From an uncultured Hungatella sp. (GTDB lineage: Bacteria > Bacillota > Clostridia > Lachnospirales > Lachnospiraceae), in NCBI GenBank assembly GCA_947089145.1, contig CAMUJH010000038.1, positions 1 to 37,725 of the forward strand: a stretch of 37,725 bases of DNA, written 5' to 3'. This document shows, piece by piece, positions 23,890-33,484 of this stretch. The notes under the pieces were generated by a model. The model saw only the letters and a list, made by a program, of their open reading frames with translations, ran no database searches and was not told the DNA's origin. Within the stretch, counting starts at the first letter, position 1. Every line of letters starts with the position of its first letter. Position numbers and translations under genes: made by a program.

Positions 23890-24596
23890 ACTATCCCGCC
23901 TCCTAAAAATTCCTGCCCTGCCTTGGTCCTGCCGTATTCTTCCGGGCTTCCGTAAAACACGACGCTCTGGTGCAGGTGCAGGATCTTGTTGGCCTGGCCC
24001 ACAATGTTGGCCATGTCATGGGATACCATAAGAATGGCGATCCCTTCTTCTCTGTTAAGATGTCTGATGAGCCTGTAGAAGTCCTGAATGGCCTGCGGGT
24101 CAAGCCCTGTTACCGGCTCGTCCAGAATCAGCATTTTCCCCGCTGCGCACAAAGCCCTGGCTATCAGCACCCTCTGCTGCTGTCCGCCGGAAAGTTCCCG
24201 GTAACAGCGCTTTTCCAGTTCCAGGATGCCAAGCCGCTTCATGGCCTGCTTCGCCATGTCTTTTTCTTCCCTGGAGTAAAAGGGCCTGTTCCCCCGGCGG
24301 TTTAGGGCACCGGACAAAACCACCTCTCTCACGGAAGCAGGAAAATCCTTCTGGGCCGCTGTCTGCTGGGGAAGGTAGCCAATGCCTGTCTTTCTAAGTT
24401 CTTCTGCCACCACAAGGCTCCCGCCTGTAGGAGATAACAGCCCTAAAAGCCCTTTTACCAGCGTGCTTTTGCCCGAGCCGTTGGCTCCTACCACGCAGAA
24501 ATAGTCGCCCTCCTCCACTTCCATGGTCAGATCAATGACCGCATCATGGTTTTCATATCCAAAATCCACATGGCTGCATGTAATCAGTGAACTCAT
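23886..24596 (-). CDS. znuC: Zinc ABC transporter ATPase (ZnuC family)
   Basis: This 236-residue ATPase has Walker A GANGSGKST (about residues 38-46), a Q-loop in GYLPQQ, signature LSGGQQQR, Walker B MLILDEPVTGLD and switch histidine VSHD. All catalytic residues are present. It overlaps the binding-protein gene by 4 bases upstream and the permease gene by 4 bases downstream, so the three are coupled. The order A-C-B is usual for this importer in Firmicutes. Confidence 0.94.
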   Translation of the reverse strand: MSSLITCSHVDFGYENHDAVIDLTMEVEEGDYFCVVGANGSGKSTLVKGLLGLLSPTGGSLVVAEELRKTGIGYLPQQTAAQKDFPASVREVVLSGALNRRGNRPFYSREEKDMAKQAMKRLGILELEKRCYRELSGGQQQRVLIARALCAAGKMLILDEPVTGLDPQAIQDFYRLIRHLNREEGIAILMVSHDMANIVGQANKILHLHQSVVFYGSPEEYGRTKAGQEFLGGGIV

Positions 24597-25633
24597 TCGT
24601 CCAATCCTTTTCTTAAATTTTCCACATTCTGCTTCATTAAATCCACATAGGTAATGCCCTGCTCAAATTCCCTTCTGGTAACATTGTGGCAGGAGTGGAG
24701 AAGCAAAGGTATAGCCCCTGTCTCCTCCCCTATGATCTCGGCCACCCGGCTGCTGCTCAATTCCAAGTAGTAGACCACGGGGATCTGTTCCTCCCTTACT
24801 TTGTCTATAAGGTAGGCAATGGTTCTGGCGCTGGGCTCTGTGTCAGTGCTGCATCCGGTAAATGCTGCCCGGTATTCAAATCCGTATTCATCAGCCAGAT
24901 ACCGGAATGGAAATTTATTTCCCACAACAATCAGGTTCCTTTTCCTGTTGTCTGCCACCTGCATAAATTCCTGGTGAAGCTTTGTCAGCTGGCTCTGATA
25001 TTGCTCTTTTCTTTCCTGGTATTCCTTCTGGTGAACCGGGTCTTTTTCTGCCAGCACCTGTGCAATTACTTCCGTAAATTTTATGGCATGAACCGGGGAG
25101 GTCCAGATATGCTCATCGTATTCAATCTCGTCTTCATAGCTGTCATGGTCATGGAAAACCGCAGAGCCGCCTTCACCGCTGGGGCCATGTTCCTCATGAT
25201 CATGGCTGCTTTGTTCCTCCATGCCTTCCACTGTCTCTTCTTCCACTGCATCCACGTAATCCATCATGGTTACCACGGTTATGCCCGACTGGTCCACTGC
25301 CTCAAGTACCTGGCCTACCCAGTGCTCCATGGCTCCTCCGTTGCAGATCACCACGTCCGCCTCCTGAATCTTTTTCATATCTGCCGGAGTCGGCTCAAAA
25401 GAGTGGCTGTCCATGCCTGCCGGGACGATCAATTCCAAGTCTATCATATTTCCGCCAATTTGTCTTGTAAAATCATAATAGGGAAATAAGGTTGCCGCTA
25501 CCTTCAATGGCTCCCTCTCCCCGCCCTCCGGCCTTTGCCCCATTTCGGAACTGCCAATCCAGGCATGGCAGCCTGCCAGAGCCAGAGTTCCTGACACGGC
25601 TGCCGCAAAAACAAATCTTTTTACTTTGCCCAT
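24593..25633 (-). CDS. znuA: Zinc-binding lipoprotein of the ABC importer (ZnuA/AdcA-like)
   Basis: This 346-residue protein has a lipobox LALAGC with lipid-anchored C22. Metal ligands visible are H77 (DSHSFEP) and H175 (DEHIWTSP). A His/Asp-rich flexible loop (143-165, with HDHEEHG and FHDHD) is a zinc-acquisition mark. The third classical histidine is not found: the matching segment reads GNKFPFRYLADEYG (N239/K240). A late HSCHN (313-317) may supply a ligand instead; I associate this form with clostridial homologues. The RBS AGGAG lies only 3 bases before the ATG, which is close. It follows the CcdA-TlpA gene by 26 bases. Confidence 0.9.
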   Translation of the reverse strand: MGKVKRFVFAAAVSGTLALAGCHAWIGSSEMGQRPEGGEREPLKVAATLFPYYDFTRQIGGNMIDLELIVPAGMDSHSFEPTPADMKKIQEADVVICNGGAMEHWVGQVLEAVDQSGITVVTMMDYVDAVEEETVEGMEEQSSHDHEEHGPSGEGGSAVFHDHDSYEDEIEYDEHIWTSPVHAIKFTEVIAQVLAEKDPVHQKEYQERKEQYQSQLTKLHQEFMQVADNRKRNLIVVGNKFPFRYLADEYGFEYRAAFTGCSTDTEPSARTIAYLIDKVREEQIPVVYYLELSSSRVAEIIGEETGAIPLLLHSCHNVTRREFEQGITYVDLMKQNVENLRKGLDE

Positions 25634-25659
25634 ACGCTCCTCTTTGTCAAAAAAGGCTG

Positions 25660-27006
25660 TTACTGTCTCCGTTTCCCTTCCATTGTCTGCCTGACAATGT
25701 CCTTCATCATGTCATAGGAAAGCTGTCCAGACGCATAGCCGAACACATTACCCTCTTTGTCGATCATGAACGTGGTAGGGTAGGAATAAATCTGATATTC
25801 CTCAAACAGTTCCCAGTCCGTATCCATAAGCACAGGATAAGTATATCCGTTTTCCTCCAAAAATGCAGCAATCTCTTCCCTGGACTTTTCATTTCCCATA
25901 TCAGGCCCTGCCACGCCAAGTACAATCAGGGCTTCTTCTCCTTCTGTGTCATACTCTTCATACAGCTTCTGGATGTCCGGCAGCTCCGCCCTGCAGGGAG
26001 GACACCAGGTAGCCCAGAAATTCAGGAACACGGTCTTGCCTTTGTAGTCCTCCAGTTTGTGCAGATTGCCGTACTGGTCCTCCAGCTCAAAAGCAGGGGC
26101 AGGAATTTTGTTTTCCTCTTTTTCCTGTTCTTCCTGCTCTTCACTGGTCTGGCTGGCGCCGTCCTGTGAAGTCTCTTTTTCATTTTCTTCACTTGGGCCG
26201 CCTTCGGCTTTTGGGCCTGGCTCCCCGCCGTACTGCGTTGTCCCCGGGCTTATCTCCGATTGGTTTTTTGGAGCGTCAAACTGGGACAGATAGCTGGTAA
26301 TCCCGTTCATTTTTCCGGTAAACATCAAAATCCCCAAAACTACCAGCAGAATGCCGCCAAGCTTTACGGTATAGTTCACCACGCCCATGTGCTTTTTAAA
26401 CAGTTCCAGCAGGGATGTGGTAAAAAATCCGGCAGCCAGAAAAGGAAGGACAAATCCCAGCGTATAAACTCCTATAAGGAGAAATCCCGCATTTCTGGTG
26501 CTGGCTGTGGCTGCCATGAGAAGCACGCTTGCCAGCGCCGGCCCTACGCAGGGAGTCCAGGCAAAGCTGAAGGTAAAGCCCATGACAAATGCCACCCACG
26601 GCGACATGGCCGCCTTGTCAAGGCAAAAAGGCAGCCGCCTCTCCTTGCCCAGAATCCCTGAGCTGCCAAACACGCCCAGCTGATACAGGCCAAATAATGC
26701 CACCAAAATGCCGCCAAGTCTTGCAAACATTGCCTGACTGTTTCTGAAAAAGGCGCCGACAGCATTTACCCCCAGCCCCAGAATGAAAAATGCGGAGCTG
26801 ATCCCCAATACAAAACAGACAGTGTGGATCATAACCTTGCTGCGCTGATAATAAATCCTTCCGTCTTCCCCCCTTTGGGCTGTTCCGCCTGAAAGATACC
26901 CGATATACAGTGGTAAAATCGGCAGGACGCAGGGTGAAAAAAAGCTTAAGATCCCCTGCAGGAACACGGTTGCTGCAGGTACGCTTACATCTAAAGAAAA
27001 TCCCAT
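25660..27006 (-). CDS. CcdA membrane thiol transporter fused to a TlpA/ResA thioredoxin domain
   Basis: This 448-residue fusion begins with a CcdA/DsbD-gamma membrane domain (1-235, six helices) with the two active cysteines C26 (FFSPCVLP) and C153 (AWTPCVGP). A Glu/Ser-rich linker (245-300) is followed by a thioredoxin-like domain (300-448) with the redox pair in ATWCPPC (C335, C338) and cis-proline in SYPTT. The membrane part passes electrons from cytosolic thioredoxin to the external domain, which reduces disulfides outside the cell. Fusing both parts makes a self-contained relay. GGAGG lies 10 bases before the ATG. It is the first gene before the zinc importer; both act at the outer membrane face, and metal-thiol protection is a possible link. 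Confidence 0.94.
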   Translation of the reverse strand: MGFSLDVSVPAATVFLQGILSFFSPCVLPILPLYIGYLSGGTAQRGEDGRIYYQRSKVMIHTVCFVLGISSAFFILGLGVNAVGAFFRNSQAMFARLGGILVALFGLYQLGVFGSSGILGKERRLPFCLDKAAMSPWVAFVMGFTFSFAWTPCVGPALASVLLMAATASTRNAGFLLIGVYTLGFVLPFLAAGFFTTSLLELFKKHMGVVNYTVKLGGILLVVLGILMFTGKMNGITSYLSQFDAPKNQSEISPGTTQYGGEPGPKAEGGPSEENEKETSQDGASQTSEEQEEQEKEENKIPAPAFELEDQYGNLHKLEDYKGKTVFLNFWATWCPPCRAELPDIQKLYEEYDTEGEEALIVLGVAGPDMGNEKSREEIAAFLEENGYTYPVLMDTDWELFEEYQIYSYPTTFMIDKEGNVFGYASGQLSYDMMKDIVRQTMEGKRRQ

Positions 27007-27029
27007 ATATTGCCAACCTCCGTCTGCAC

Positions 27030-27066
27030 AAAAAACCCGGGGCCTATAAAAGTCCCAGGTTTTTCA
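27030..27066 (-). terminator. Terminator overlapping the end of the Cof-type phosphatase gene
   Basis: AAAAACC-T-GGG and CCC-GGGTTTTTT pair around a short loop, with one wobble and one mismatch. The last codons and stop of the phosphatase gene lie inside the stem, and the T-run follows on the minus strand. Confidence 0.6.
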
Positions 27067-27838
27067 TAGCGTATTCGATTCCGTCTTCTTCGACGGTTTT
27101 TGTCATAAATGTGGCATACTGTTCCAGAACGGCGTCATGTTTTCCCATGAGAACCGCATTCTCGGCATACTGAAAGCAGGCCAGATCATTGCTGCTGTCC
27201 CCAAACACATAGGCGTCGCTTTTGGGTATTGCCAGCCGGTTTAACACCATGTCAATGGCTGTTGCCTTGCTGCAGCCTGCGGGCACGCACTCATAGAAAT
27301 CACCGCCCCTGTCAATGACCTGGATATCCGGCTTTAAAAAGGCGAAAAAGCCCTCCCTGTCACTGTATTCGTCGGCACAGACGCAGAATTTGTCAAATTC
27401 ATAGCAGTCATCCTCCCAGGTAAGGGGGCTGCCTCCTGCCTGCCGCACATGCTCCTTCAGGCTCCTGATCAGAGGCATACGGGAATCCCCCTTTTGAAAG
27501 TAGCAGCTTTCCACGCCTTCCAAAACTCCGTCAAGGCCGTATTCCACAATGGCCCTCTTTATGGCAGCCCCTCTCTCATGGGGAATGCTTCTGGAATGGA
27601 TCACCTGGCCGTGAATCTGCAGATAGGTACCGCAGCCGCACAGATATCCGTCTGCCTCTTCCCCGATTACGGGAAAGACAGGTTTCATTCCCCCTAAGGT
27701 TCTGCCGGAGTTAATAAAAACAAGGTTGCCCTTTTTCCTGGTTTCGAAAAGGGCCATCCTGGCGCTGTTTGGCATCAGCCCTGTAATTTCGCTGACCAGA
27801 GTTCCGTCTATATCAAAAAATAGCGCTTTTCTGCCCAT
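27044..27838 (-). CDS. Cof-type HAD-IIB hydrolase
   Basis: This 264-residue enzyme has motif I FFDIDGTL (nucleophile D9, acid D11), motif II INSGRT, an alpha/beta cap domain (about 85-185), the motif III lysine in CSKATAI, and motif IV VFGDSSNDLACF near residue 210. Cof-type enzymes dephosphorylate sugar phosphates, flavin precursors or PLP; the substrate is open. The ATG lies 5 bases after the stop of the lipoprotein gene, with AGGAG overlapping that stop. The two form an operon ended by the terminator at 27030-27066. Confidence 0.9.
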   Translation of the reverse strand: MGRKALFFDIDGTLVSEITGLMPNSARMALFETRKKGNLVFINSGRTLGGMKPVFPVIGEEADGYLCGCGTYLQIHGQVIHSRSIPHERGAAIKRAIVEYGLDGVLEGVESCYFQKGDSRMPLIRSLKEHVRQAGGSPLTWEDDCYEFDKFCVCADEYSDREGFFAFLKPDIQVIDRGGDFYECVPAGCSKATAIDMVLNRLAIPKSDAYVFGDSSNDLACFQYAENAVLMGKHDAVLEQYATFMTKTVEEDGIEYAMKNLGLL

Positions 27839-27843
27839 GGCTC

Positions 27844-28956
27844 CTAGCTTTCCGCAACTGCATTGTCCACAATAAAGTTTACTACCTTCATCCGCAGGGC
27901 AGACTCATGGACAATGTCCTCGCTGTAGTTCTCAATCAGATCCGCCACATTATCATAGCCGTTGGACAAGGCTACTTCCTGCATATCCGCATCTTCTACA
28001 GTCAGGTTTTCTGCTTCTGCAATGGCATTTATTACGGCTCTTATTCTGCATTCTTCTTTTGCCATCTCCATCAGCCACTCTTCAAACTCTTCGGTTTCCA
28101 TCCCGAAAAAGCTGCTGATAACGGTTTCCGTATCTACTCCGTACATCTGGGCCATGTCCTCGCAGCTTTGGTACTGCTCGTCATAGTATGCCTGTACCGC
28201 CTCCTCGGAAACGTTCACCTCGCTGTCTGTGACCACCTTCTGCAGCAGATCAGCCATCTTCTGGTTCTCCGCCTCAAGCCTGGCCATCTCCTCCAGGTCT
28301 TCCCGGATGGCCTTTCTGTACTCGTCCACAGTTGCGTATGAGGTGTTTTCCTTGATAAAATCATCGTTCAGTTCAGAATCCACAGACTCCTGCACCTTAT
28401 TTACCGTCACCTCAAACACCACATCCTGGCCTGCCAGCTCCTCGCTGAAATACTGCTCCGGAAATGTCAGGTTCAAGTCGATCTTCTGGCCTGCCTTTGT
28501 GCCGATAAGCCCGTCTTCAAAGCCGTCAATAAAGGAGCCTGAACCCAGAGTCAGATCATATCCGCTGTCTGTCCCCCCTTCAAAGGCCTCGCCGTCTTTT
28601 TTCCCCACATAGTCAATATTTACTATGTCGCCTGCCTTGGCTTCCCGGTCTACTTCCTTCAGCGTGGGATTTGCTGCTACCAGGGCCTGGATCTCCGCAT
28701 CCACTTCCTCATCGGTTATCTCTTCGGAAGCCGGCTTGTAAGACACGCCCTTGTATTCTGCCAGGGTTACTACCTCTCCCGGATTTAGCGAAGCGGAACT
28801 TACATCGGCGGAAGACCCTGATTCTGCAGATGTGGCAGTCTCCTCTGATGAACTGGATTCTGTCCCTGCCGAACCGGATTCTGTCTTTGCGGAGCAACCG
28901 GATACCAGCACCGCAGCCATAAGGCCGCAAATGCAGATTTTTAAGCTTTTTTTCAT
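27844..28956 (-). CDS. Trigger-factor-like FKBP peptidyl-prolyl isomerase lipoprotein
   Basis: This 370-residue protein has a lipoprotein signal with lipobox VSGC (C21), then a Ser/Glu/Thr-rich linker to about 65. An FKBP-type isomerase domain follows (about 105-195; NIDYVGKKDGEAFEGG, GSGSFIDGFEDGLIG, FPEQY). The C-terminal helical domain (about 200-370) is like that of trigger factor. The ribosome-binding N-terminal domain of trigger factor is missing and replaced by the export signal. It likely folds secreted proteins at the outer membrane face, like PrsA. The start at 28956 is chosen from GGGAAGG and the signal peptide; an extension to 29046 is not credible. It shares an operon with the Cof phosphatase. 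Confidence 0.9.
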   Translation of the reverse strand: MKKSLKICICGLMAAVLVSGCSAKTESGSAGTESSSSEETATSAESGSSADVSSASLNPGEVVTLAEYKGVSYKPASEEITDEEVDAEIQALVAANPTLKEVDREAKAGDIVNIDYVGKKDGEAFEGGTDSGYDLTLGSGSFIDGFEDGLIGTKAGQKIDLNLTFPEQYFSEELAGQDVVFEVTVNKVQESVDSELNDDFIKENTSYATVDEYRKAIREDLEEMARLEAENQKMADLLQKVVTDSEVNVSEEAVQAYYDEQYQSCEDMAQMYGVDTETVISSFFGMETEEFEEWLMEMAKEECRIRAVINAIAEAENLTVEDADMQEVALSNGYDNVADLIENYSEDIVHESALRMKVVNFIVDNAVAES

Positions 28957-29023
28957 TTTCCTTCCCTTTTCTTTCTCTGCTATAGTTTTCGTTTCCTTCG
29001 TGGAGCGCAAAGGCTCAGGACAG

Positions 29024-29032
29024 AGTATAGCA
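29024..29032 (-). promoter_or_regulatory. Extended -10 promoter element of the lipoprotein operon
   Basis: On the minus strand TGCTATACT fits an extended -10 (TGn plus TATACT), about 68 bases upstream of the start. The -35 position is poor, as is common for extended -10 promoters. Confidence 0.5.
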
Positions 29033-29128
29033 CATTCCCAAGGCAAATAAAAGGGGTTGCGGCAAGTTCACAAAAAATTCAGAATCCGGTAAGCCCCATT
29101 TTAAGTACGTTTTCACCGTTCCGTCCCA

Positions 29129-29254
29129 TCAATCTTTTGGGGCCGCCCTCCTGGTTCCCGGAAAAACCGCCGCCCCGTAAGCCATTTCCAATGATGTCCC
29201 GCCGAAAAGCAGCAAAAATCCGCCGCACAAAAACGCCATGGCAACAGCCACCAT
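29129..29254 (-). CDS. Possible 41-residue membrane peptide
   Basis: A short ORF starts MVAVAMAFLCGGFLLLFGG, one hydrophobic helix, and ends with a basic tail. GGAGGTG lies about 11 bases upstream. An overlapping frame of 65 residues with the same ribosome site (29079-29263) is Gly/Arg-rich and less protein-like. I recognise neither. The region 28957-29613 holds only this, the remnant below, and the two promoters. Confidence 0.25.
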   Translation of the reverse strand: MVAVAMAFLCGGFLLLFGGTSLEMAYGAAVFPGTRRAAPKD

Positions 29255-29272
29255 CCATTTCGCACCTCCGAG

Positions 29273-29416
29273 TCACATTTTTTTCAGGCTGTACAGCAGG
29301 TAATCCAGACAGTCAATTTCCTTTTGTCCTTTATGAATACGATCAAGCAGCGCCTGTCTGTGCCTGGCAAGAATAGGCACCATGTCCATGTACCGTCCGT
29401 CTTTCATAAGGCTCAT
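29273..29416 (-). pseudogene. Possible C-terminal remnant of a MerR-type regulator
   Basis: A 47-residue ORF begins MSLMKDGRYMDMVPILARHR and ends DCLDYLLYSLKKM. The pattern of H-x-x-x-L-x-x-x-I-x-x-x-Q-K-x-I-x-x-L-D-Y is typical of the dimerisation helix at the C-terminus of MerR-family regulators. No DNA-binding domain precedes it, although the frame stays open for a further 30 or so codons with no MerR similarity. GGAG lies six bases before the ATG. It may be a decayed regulator; a free-standing small protein is less likely. Confidence 0.35.
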
Positions 29417-29582
29417 ACATCTCCGGGGGTTAATTGAAATCCTTACTGCAACAATGAAATTGTAAATGCAGCGCTTTTTCAGGGCAGTTGCCCTTTTTCT
29501 TGCTTTTTTTCCTCTGTCGCTGTAAAATCACCTTAAAGAATGGCAGCACAGGGGGCGGACTGCATTTTCTATTCTAAAATGG

Positions 29583-29588
29583 TATAAT
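29583..29588 (+). promoter_or_regulatory. -10 element for the LysR gene
   Basis: A perfect TATAAT lies 25 bases before the TTG start. The -35 position (CTGCAT, 29560-29565) is weak, which suggests help from an activator or autoregulation. Confidence 0.55.
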
Positions 29589-29613
29589 CATTCCCGCAAA
29601 GGAGGAATCTTAT

Positions 29614-30510
29614 TTGGACATTCGCGTACTGCAGTATTTCCTGGCCGTCGCAAGGGAGGAAAGCATAACAAAAGCCGCCGATACACTCCGCATGACTCAG
29701 CCGCCTCTCTCCAGGCAGTTAAAAGATCTGGAACAGGAACTTGGCAAGCAGCTTCTCATCCGGGGAAGCAAAAAGGTAACTTTAACTGAAGACGGCATGC
29801 TGCTTAGGAAAAGAGCCGAAGAACTGGTTGACTTGATGGAGAAGACAAAGGCAGAACTGGCTGCCTCCGATGAAAATATCAACGGAGACATCTATATCGG
29901 CTGCGGGGAGACGGAAGCCATTTCCTTTCTGGCCCGGTCAGCCCGGAATTTACAGGAAAAGCATCCTTTCATCCACTACCATATTTACAGCGGCGATGCA
30001 GAGCGCGTCATGGAACGGCTGGACAAAGGGCTTATTGACTTCGGCCTTTTAGTGGGGGATACGGACATGGCCAAATATGACTACATAAAGCTTCCCGTAA
30101 AAGATCAGTGGGGCGTCTTAATGCGCAGGGACGCCATTTTGGCCAAAAAACAGGTCATTTGCCCAGAGGATCTGCAGGACAAGCCGCTGATTCTCTCCCA
30201 TCAGTCTTCCGTAAACAGCGAAATGTTTTCCTGGCTGAAAGCGGACAGATCCAAACTGAACATTGTTGCCACCTATGATCTGATCTACAATGCCGCCCAG
30301 TTTGTAAAGAAGGGATTCGGGTATGTGATCACTTTGGATAAGCTTGTCAGTACGGATGGAGACAGCTCTTTCTGTTTCCGTCCTCTTTCTCCTGCCATGG
30401 AAGCAGAGCTGCACATTGTATGGAAAAAATATCAGATCCTCTCAAGAGCCTCAGGCGCATTCCTGAAGCAGCTGCAAAAAGAGTTTACGGAACAGGCCAA
30501 TGTCATTTAG
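29614..30510 (+). CDS. LysR family transcriptional regulator
   Basis: This 298-residue protein has an N-terminal winged helix-turn-helix (residues 1-60; MDIRVLQYFLAVAREESITKAADTL, then QPPLSRQLKDLE) and a co-inducer-binding domain (about 90-295). The start is TTG, supported by AAAGGAGG nine bases upstream and by the family-typical first residues. It lies upstream of and parallel to the aldo/keto reductase and glucosidase genes, and may regulate them; the inducer is unknown. Its last codons (FTEQANVI) and stop lie in the left arm of a foldback repeat. After the repeat a similar stretch reads DITEQAGDLE and a stop, so the original C-terminus may have been a few residues different. Confidence 0.92.
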   Translation: MDIRVLQYFLAVAREESITKAADTLRMTQPPLSRQLKDLEQELGKQLLIRGSKKVTLTEDGMLLRKRAEELVDLMEKTKAELAASDENINGDIYIGCGETEAISFLARSARNLQEKHPFIHYHIYSGDAERVMERLDKGLIDFGLLVGDTDMAKYDYIKLPVKDQWGVLMRRDAILAKKQVICPEDLQDKPLILSHQSSVNSEMFSWLKADRSKLNIVATYDLIYNAAQFVKKGFGYVITLDKLVSTDGDSSFCFRPLSPAMEAELHIVWKKYQILSRASGAFLKQLQKEFTEQANVI

Positions 30511-30676
30511 TTAAGGTTTCCGCAGGCCCCAAGGGCACCATCTCCTGTCAGGGTTCAGAATTGCCAAACGTTCCGAAGAGCCCGAAAAACAGGTCTCTTC
30601 TCCACGGCATTAATTCACCCTGACAGGAGATGGTGCCCTTGGGGCAAAAGCAGAATTCGCTTATCTAAATGACATT
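30499..30676. repeat. 178-bp foldback (MITE-like) element at the end of the LysR gene
   Basis: Outer arms of 12 bp (30499-30510 and 30665-30676) and inner arms of 28 bp (30526-30553 and 30618-30645) are perfect inverted repeats, with a central loop of about 64 bases. The inner arms read GCCCCAAGGGCACCATCTCC and its complement at the ends. The direct repeats ACGGAACAGGC (30487-30497) and ACAGAACAGGC (30677-30687) lie immediately outside. No ORF is encoded. It could also act as a very strong terminator or RNA-processing site, but there is no T-run. Confidence 0.75.
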
Positions 30677-30768
30677 ACAGAACAGGCTGGTGATTTGGAA
30701 TAGTTATCCGCGGAAGCGGCGTGCCAGATCATACCAAAAAGGTATGGGCTGCCGGACAAAAGAAGTAT

Positions 30769-30797
30769 TTTACTTCCCCAATTATTTTTAGTACAAT
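30769..30797 (+). promoter_or_regulatory. Promoter of the aldo/keto reductase operon
   Basis: TTTACT (30769-30774), 17 bases, TACAAT (30792-30797). The gap from the LysR stop to the next gene is 325 bases and otherwise contains only the foldback element. Confidence 0.65.
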
Positions 30798-30835
30798 GGC
30801 ATCACATTAAAAACGATGATTGGAGGCAGGAACCT

Positions 30836-31966
30836 ATGATCTACAGAAAATTTAAAGAGTTAGAATTGTCCGCCCTTGGAATGGGCGCCATGCGTCTCCC
30901 GGTTATTGACGGCAATGACGGGATGATCGACGAGGCTGCGGCAGAGAAAATGGTAGCCTACGCCATGGAAAAGGGCATTAACTATTATGACACGGCCTGG
31001 GGCTACCACGGAGGGCAGTCAGAGCTTGTCATGGGGAGGCTTTTGAAGCCTTATGCCCGCAAGGATTTCTGTCTCGCCACAAAGTTCCCTGGTTATGATC
31101 TTTCCAATATGGACAAGGCTCCGTCCATCTTTGAAGAGCAGTTAAGGAAATGCCAGGTGGAATACTTTGATTTCTATCTGTTCCACAATGTGTGCGAGAT
31201 GAATATTGACGCTTACCTGGATGAAAAATACGGCATCCACTCCTACCTGATGGATCAGAAGAAGGAGGGGCGTATCCGCCATCTGGGCTTCTCCGCTCAC
31301 GGCAGCGCAGAAGTGATGAAGCGGTTCTTAGATGCCTACGGCAGAGATATGGAATTCTGCCAGATTCAGCTTAATTATCTGGATTGGTCTTTCCAGGATG
31401 CCAGGGCAAAAGTAGAGCTTTTAAAGGACTATGGCATTCCTGTGTGGGTCATGGAACCGCTGCGGGGCGGCCGCCTGGCTTCTCTGCCGGAAGAACATGC
31501 CCAGACCCTTAAAAATCTCAGGCCTGAGGAAACGGTTCCGGCATGGGCATTCCGGTTCTTACAGACCCTTCCGGAAGTGGCTGTAACCCTTTCCGGCATG
31601 TCCAGCTTCCAGCAGTTAAAGGAAAATATTGAAACGTTCCAGGAGGAAAAGCCTCTTGACCAGGAAGAAATGAAAACGCTTCTGAACATAGCCGGCAAAA
31701 TGCTGGAAAAAAAGGTTCTTCCCTGTACCGCATGCAGATACTGTACCTCCCACTGCCCTAAAGGGCTGGATATCCCGTCTCTGCTGGCCTTGTACAACGA
31801 ACACTGCTTTACACAGGGCGGCTTTATTGCGCCTATGGCTATGATGGCTCTGCCAGAGGAAAAACGGCCTGCGGCCTGTATCGGCTGCAGAAGCTGCGAG
31901 GCGGTATGCCCTCAGCAGATTAAAATCTCCGAGGCCATGAAAGATTTTTCAGAAAAAATCAGATAA
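30836..31966 (+). CDS. Aldo/keto reductase with a C-terminal 2x[4Fe-4S] ferredoxin domain
   Basis: This 376-residue protein has an AKR TIM barrel (1-280) with the catalytic tetrad D52, Y57, K83 and H117 visible (YYDTAWGYHGG, ATKFPG, LFHN). The C-terminal domain holds two four-cysteine clusters, C297/C300/C303/C307 and C348/C351/C354/C358, each ending in Cys-Pro, as in bacterial ferredoxin-type iron-sulfur proteins. Such proteins are common in anaerobes and probably couple carbonyl reduction to ferredoxin-like electron flow; the substrate is unknown. GGAGG precedes the ATG by nine bases. The glucosidase gene follows after 15 bases, so sugar-derived aldehydes or glycosides are plausible substrates. 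Confidence 0.92.
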   Translation: MIYRKFKELELSALGMGAMRLPVIDGNDGMIDEAAAEKMVAYAMEKGINYYDTAWGYHGGQSELVMGRLLKPYARKDFCLATKFPGYDLSNMDKAPSIFEEQLRKCQVEYFDFYLFHNVCEMNIDAYLDEKYGIHSYLMDQKKEGRIRHLGFSAHGSAEVMKRFLDAYGRDMEFCQIQLNYLDWSFQDARAKVELLKDYGIPVWVMEPLRGGRLASLPEEHAQTLKNLRPEETVPAWAFRFLQTLPEVAVTLSGMSSFQQLKENIETFQEEKPLDQEEMKTLLNIAGKMLEKKVLPCTACRYCTSHCPKGLDIPSLLALYNEHCFTQGGFIAPMAMMALPEEKRPAACIGCRSCEAVCPQQIKISEAMKDFSEKIR

Positions 31967-33451
<1,485 letters not shown>

Positions 33452-33484
33452 TGCAAGAAAGATTCCGGTAGTACATCATAAAAG

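Noticed and set aside
27007-27043. Zur-type operator or riboswitch before CcdA-TlpA and the zinc operon
   Set aside because: The gap is too short and contains the upstream terminator; I see no dyad matching a Zur box and no riboswitch fold.
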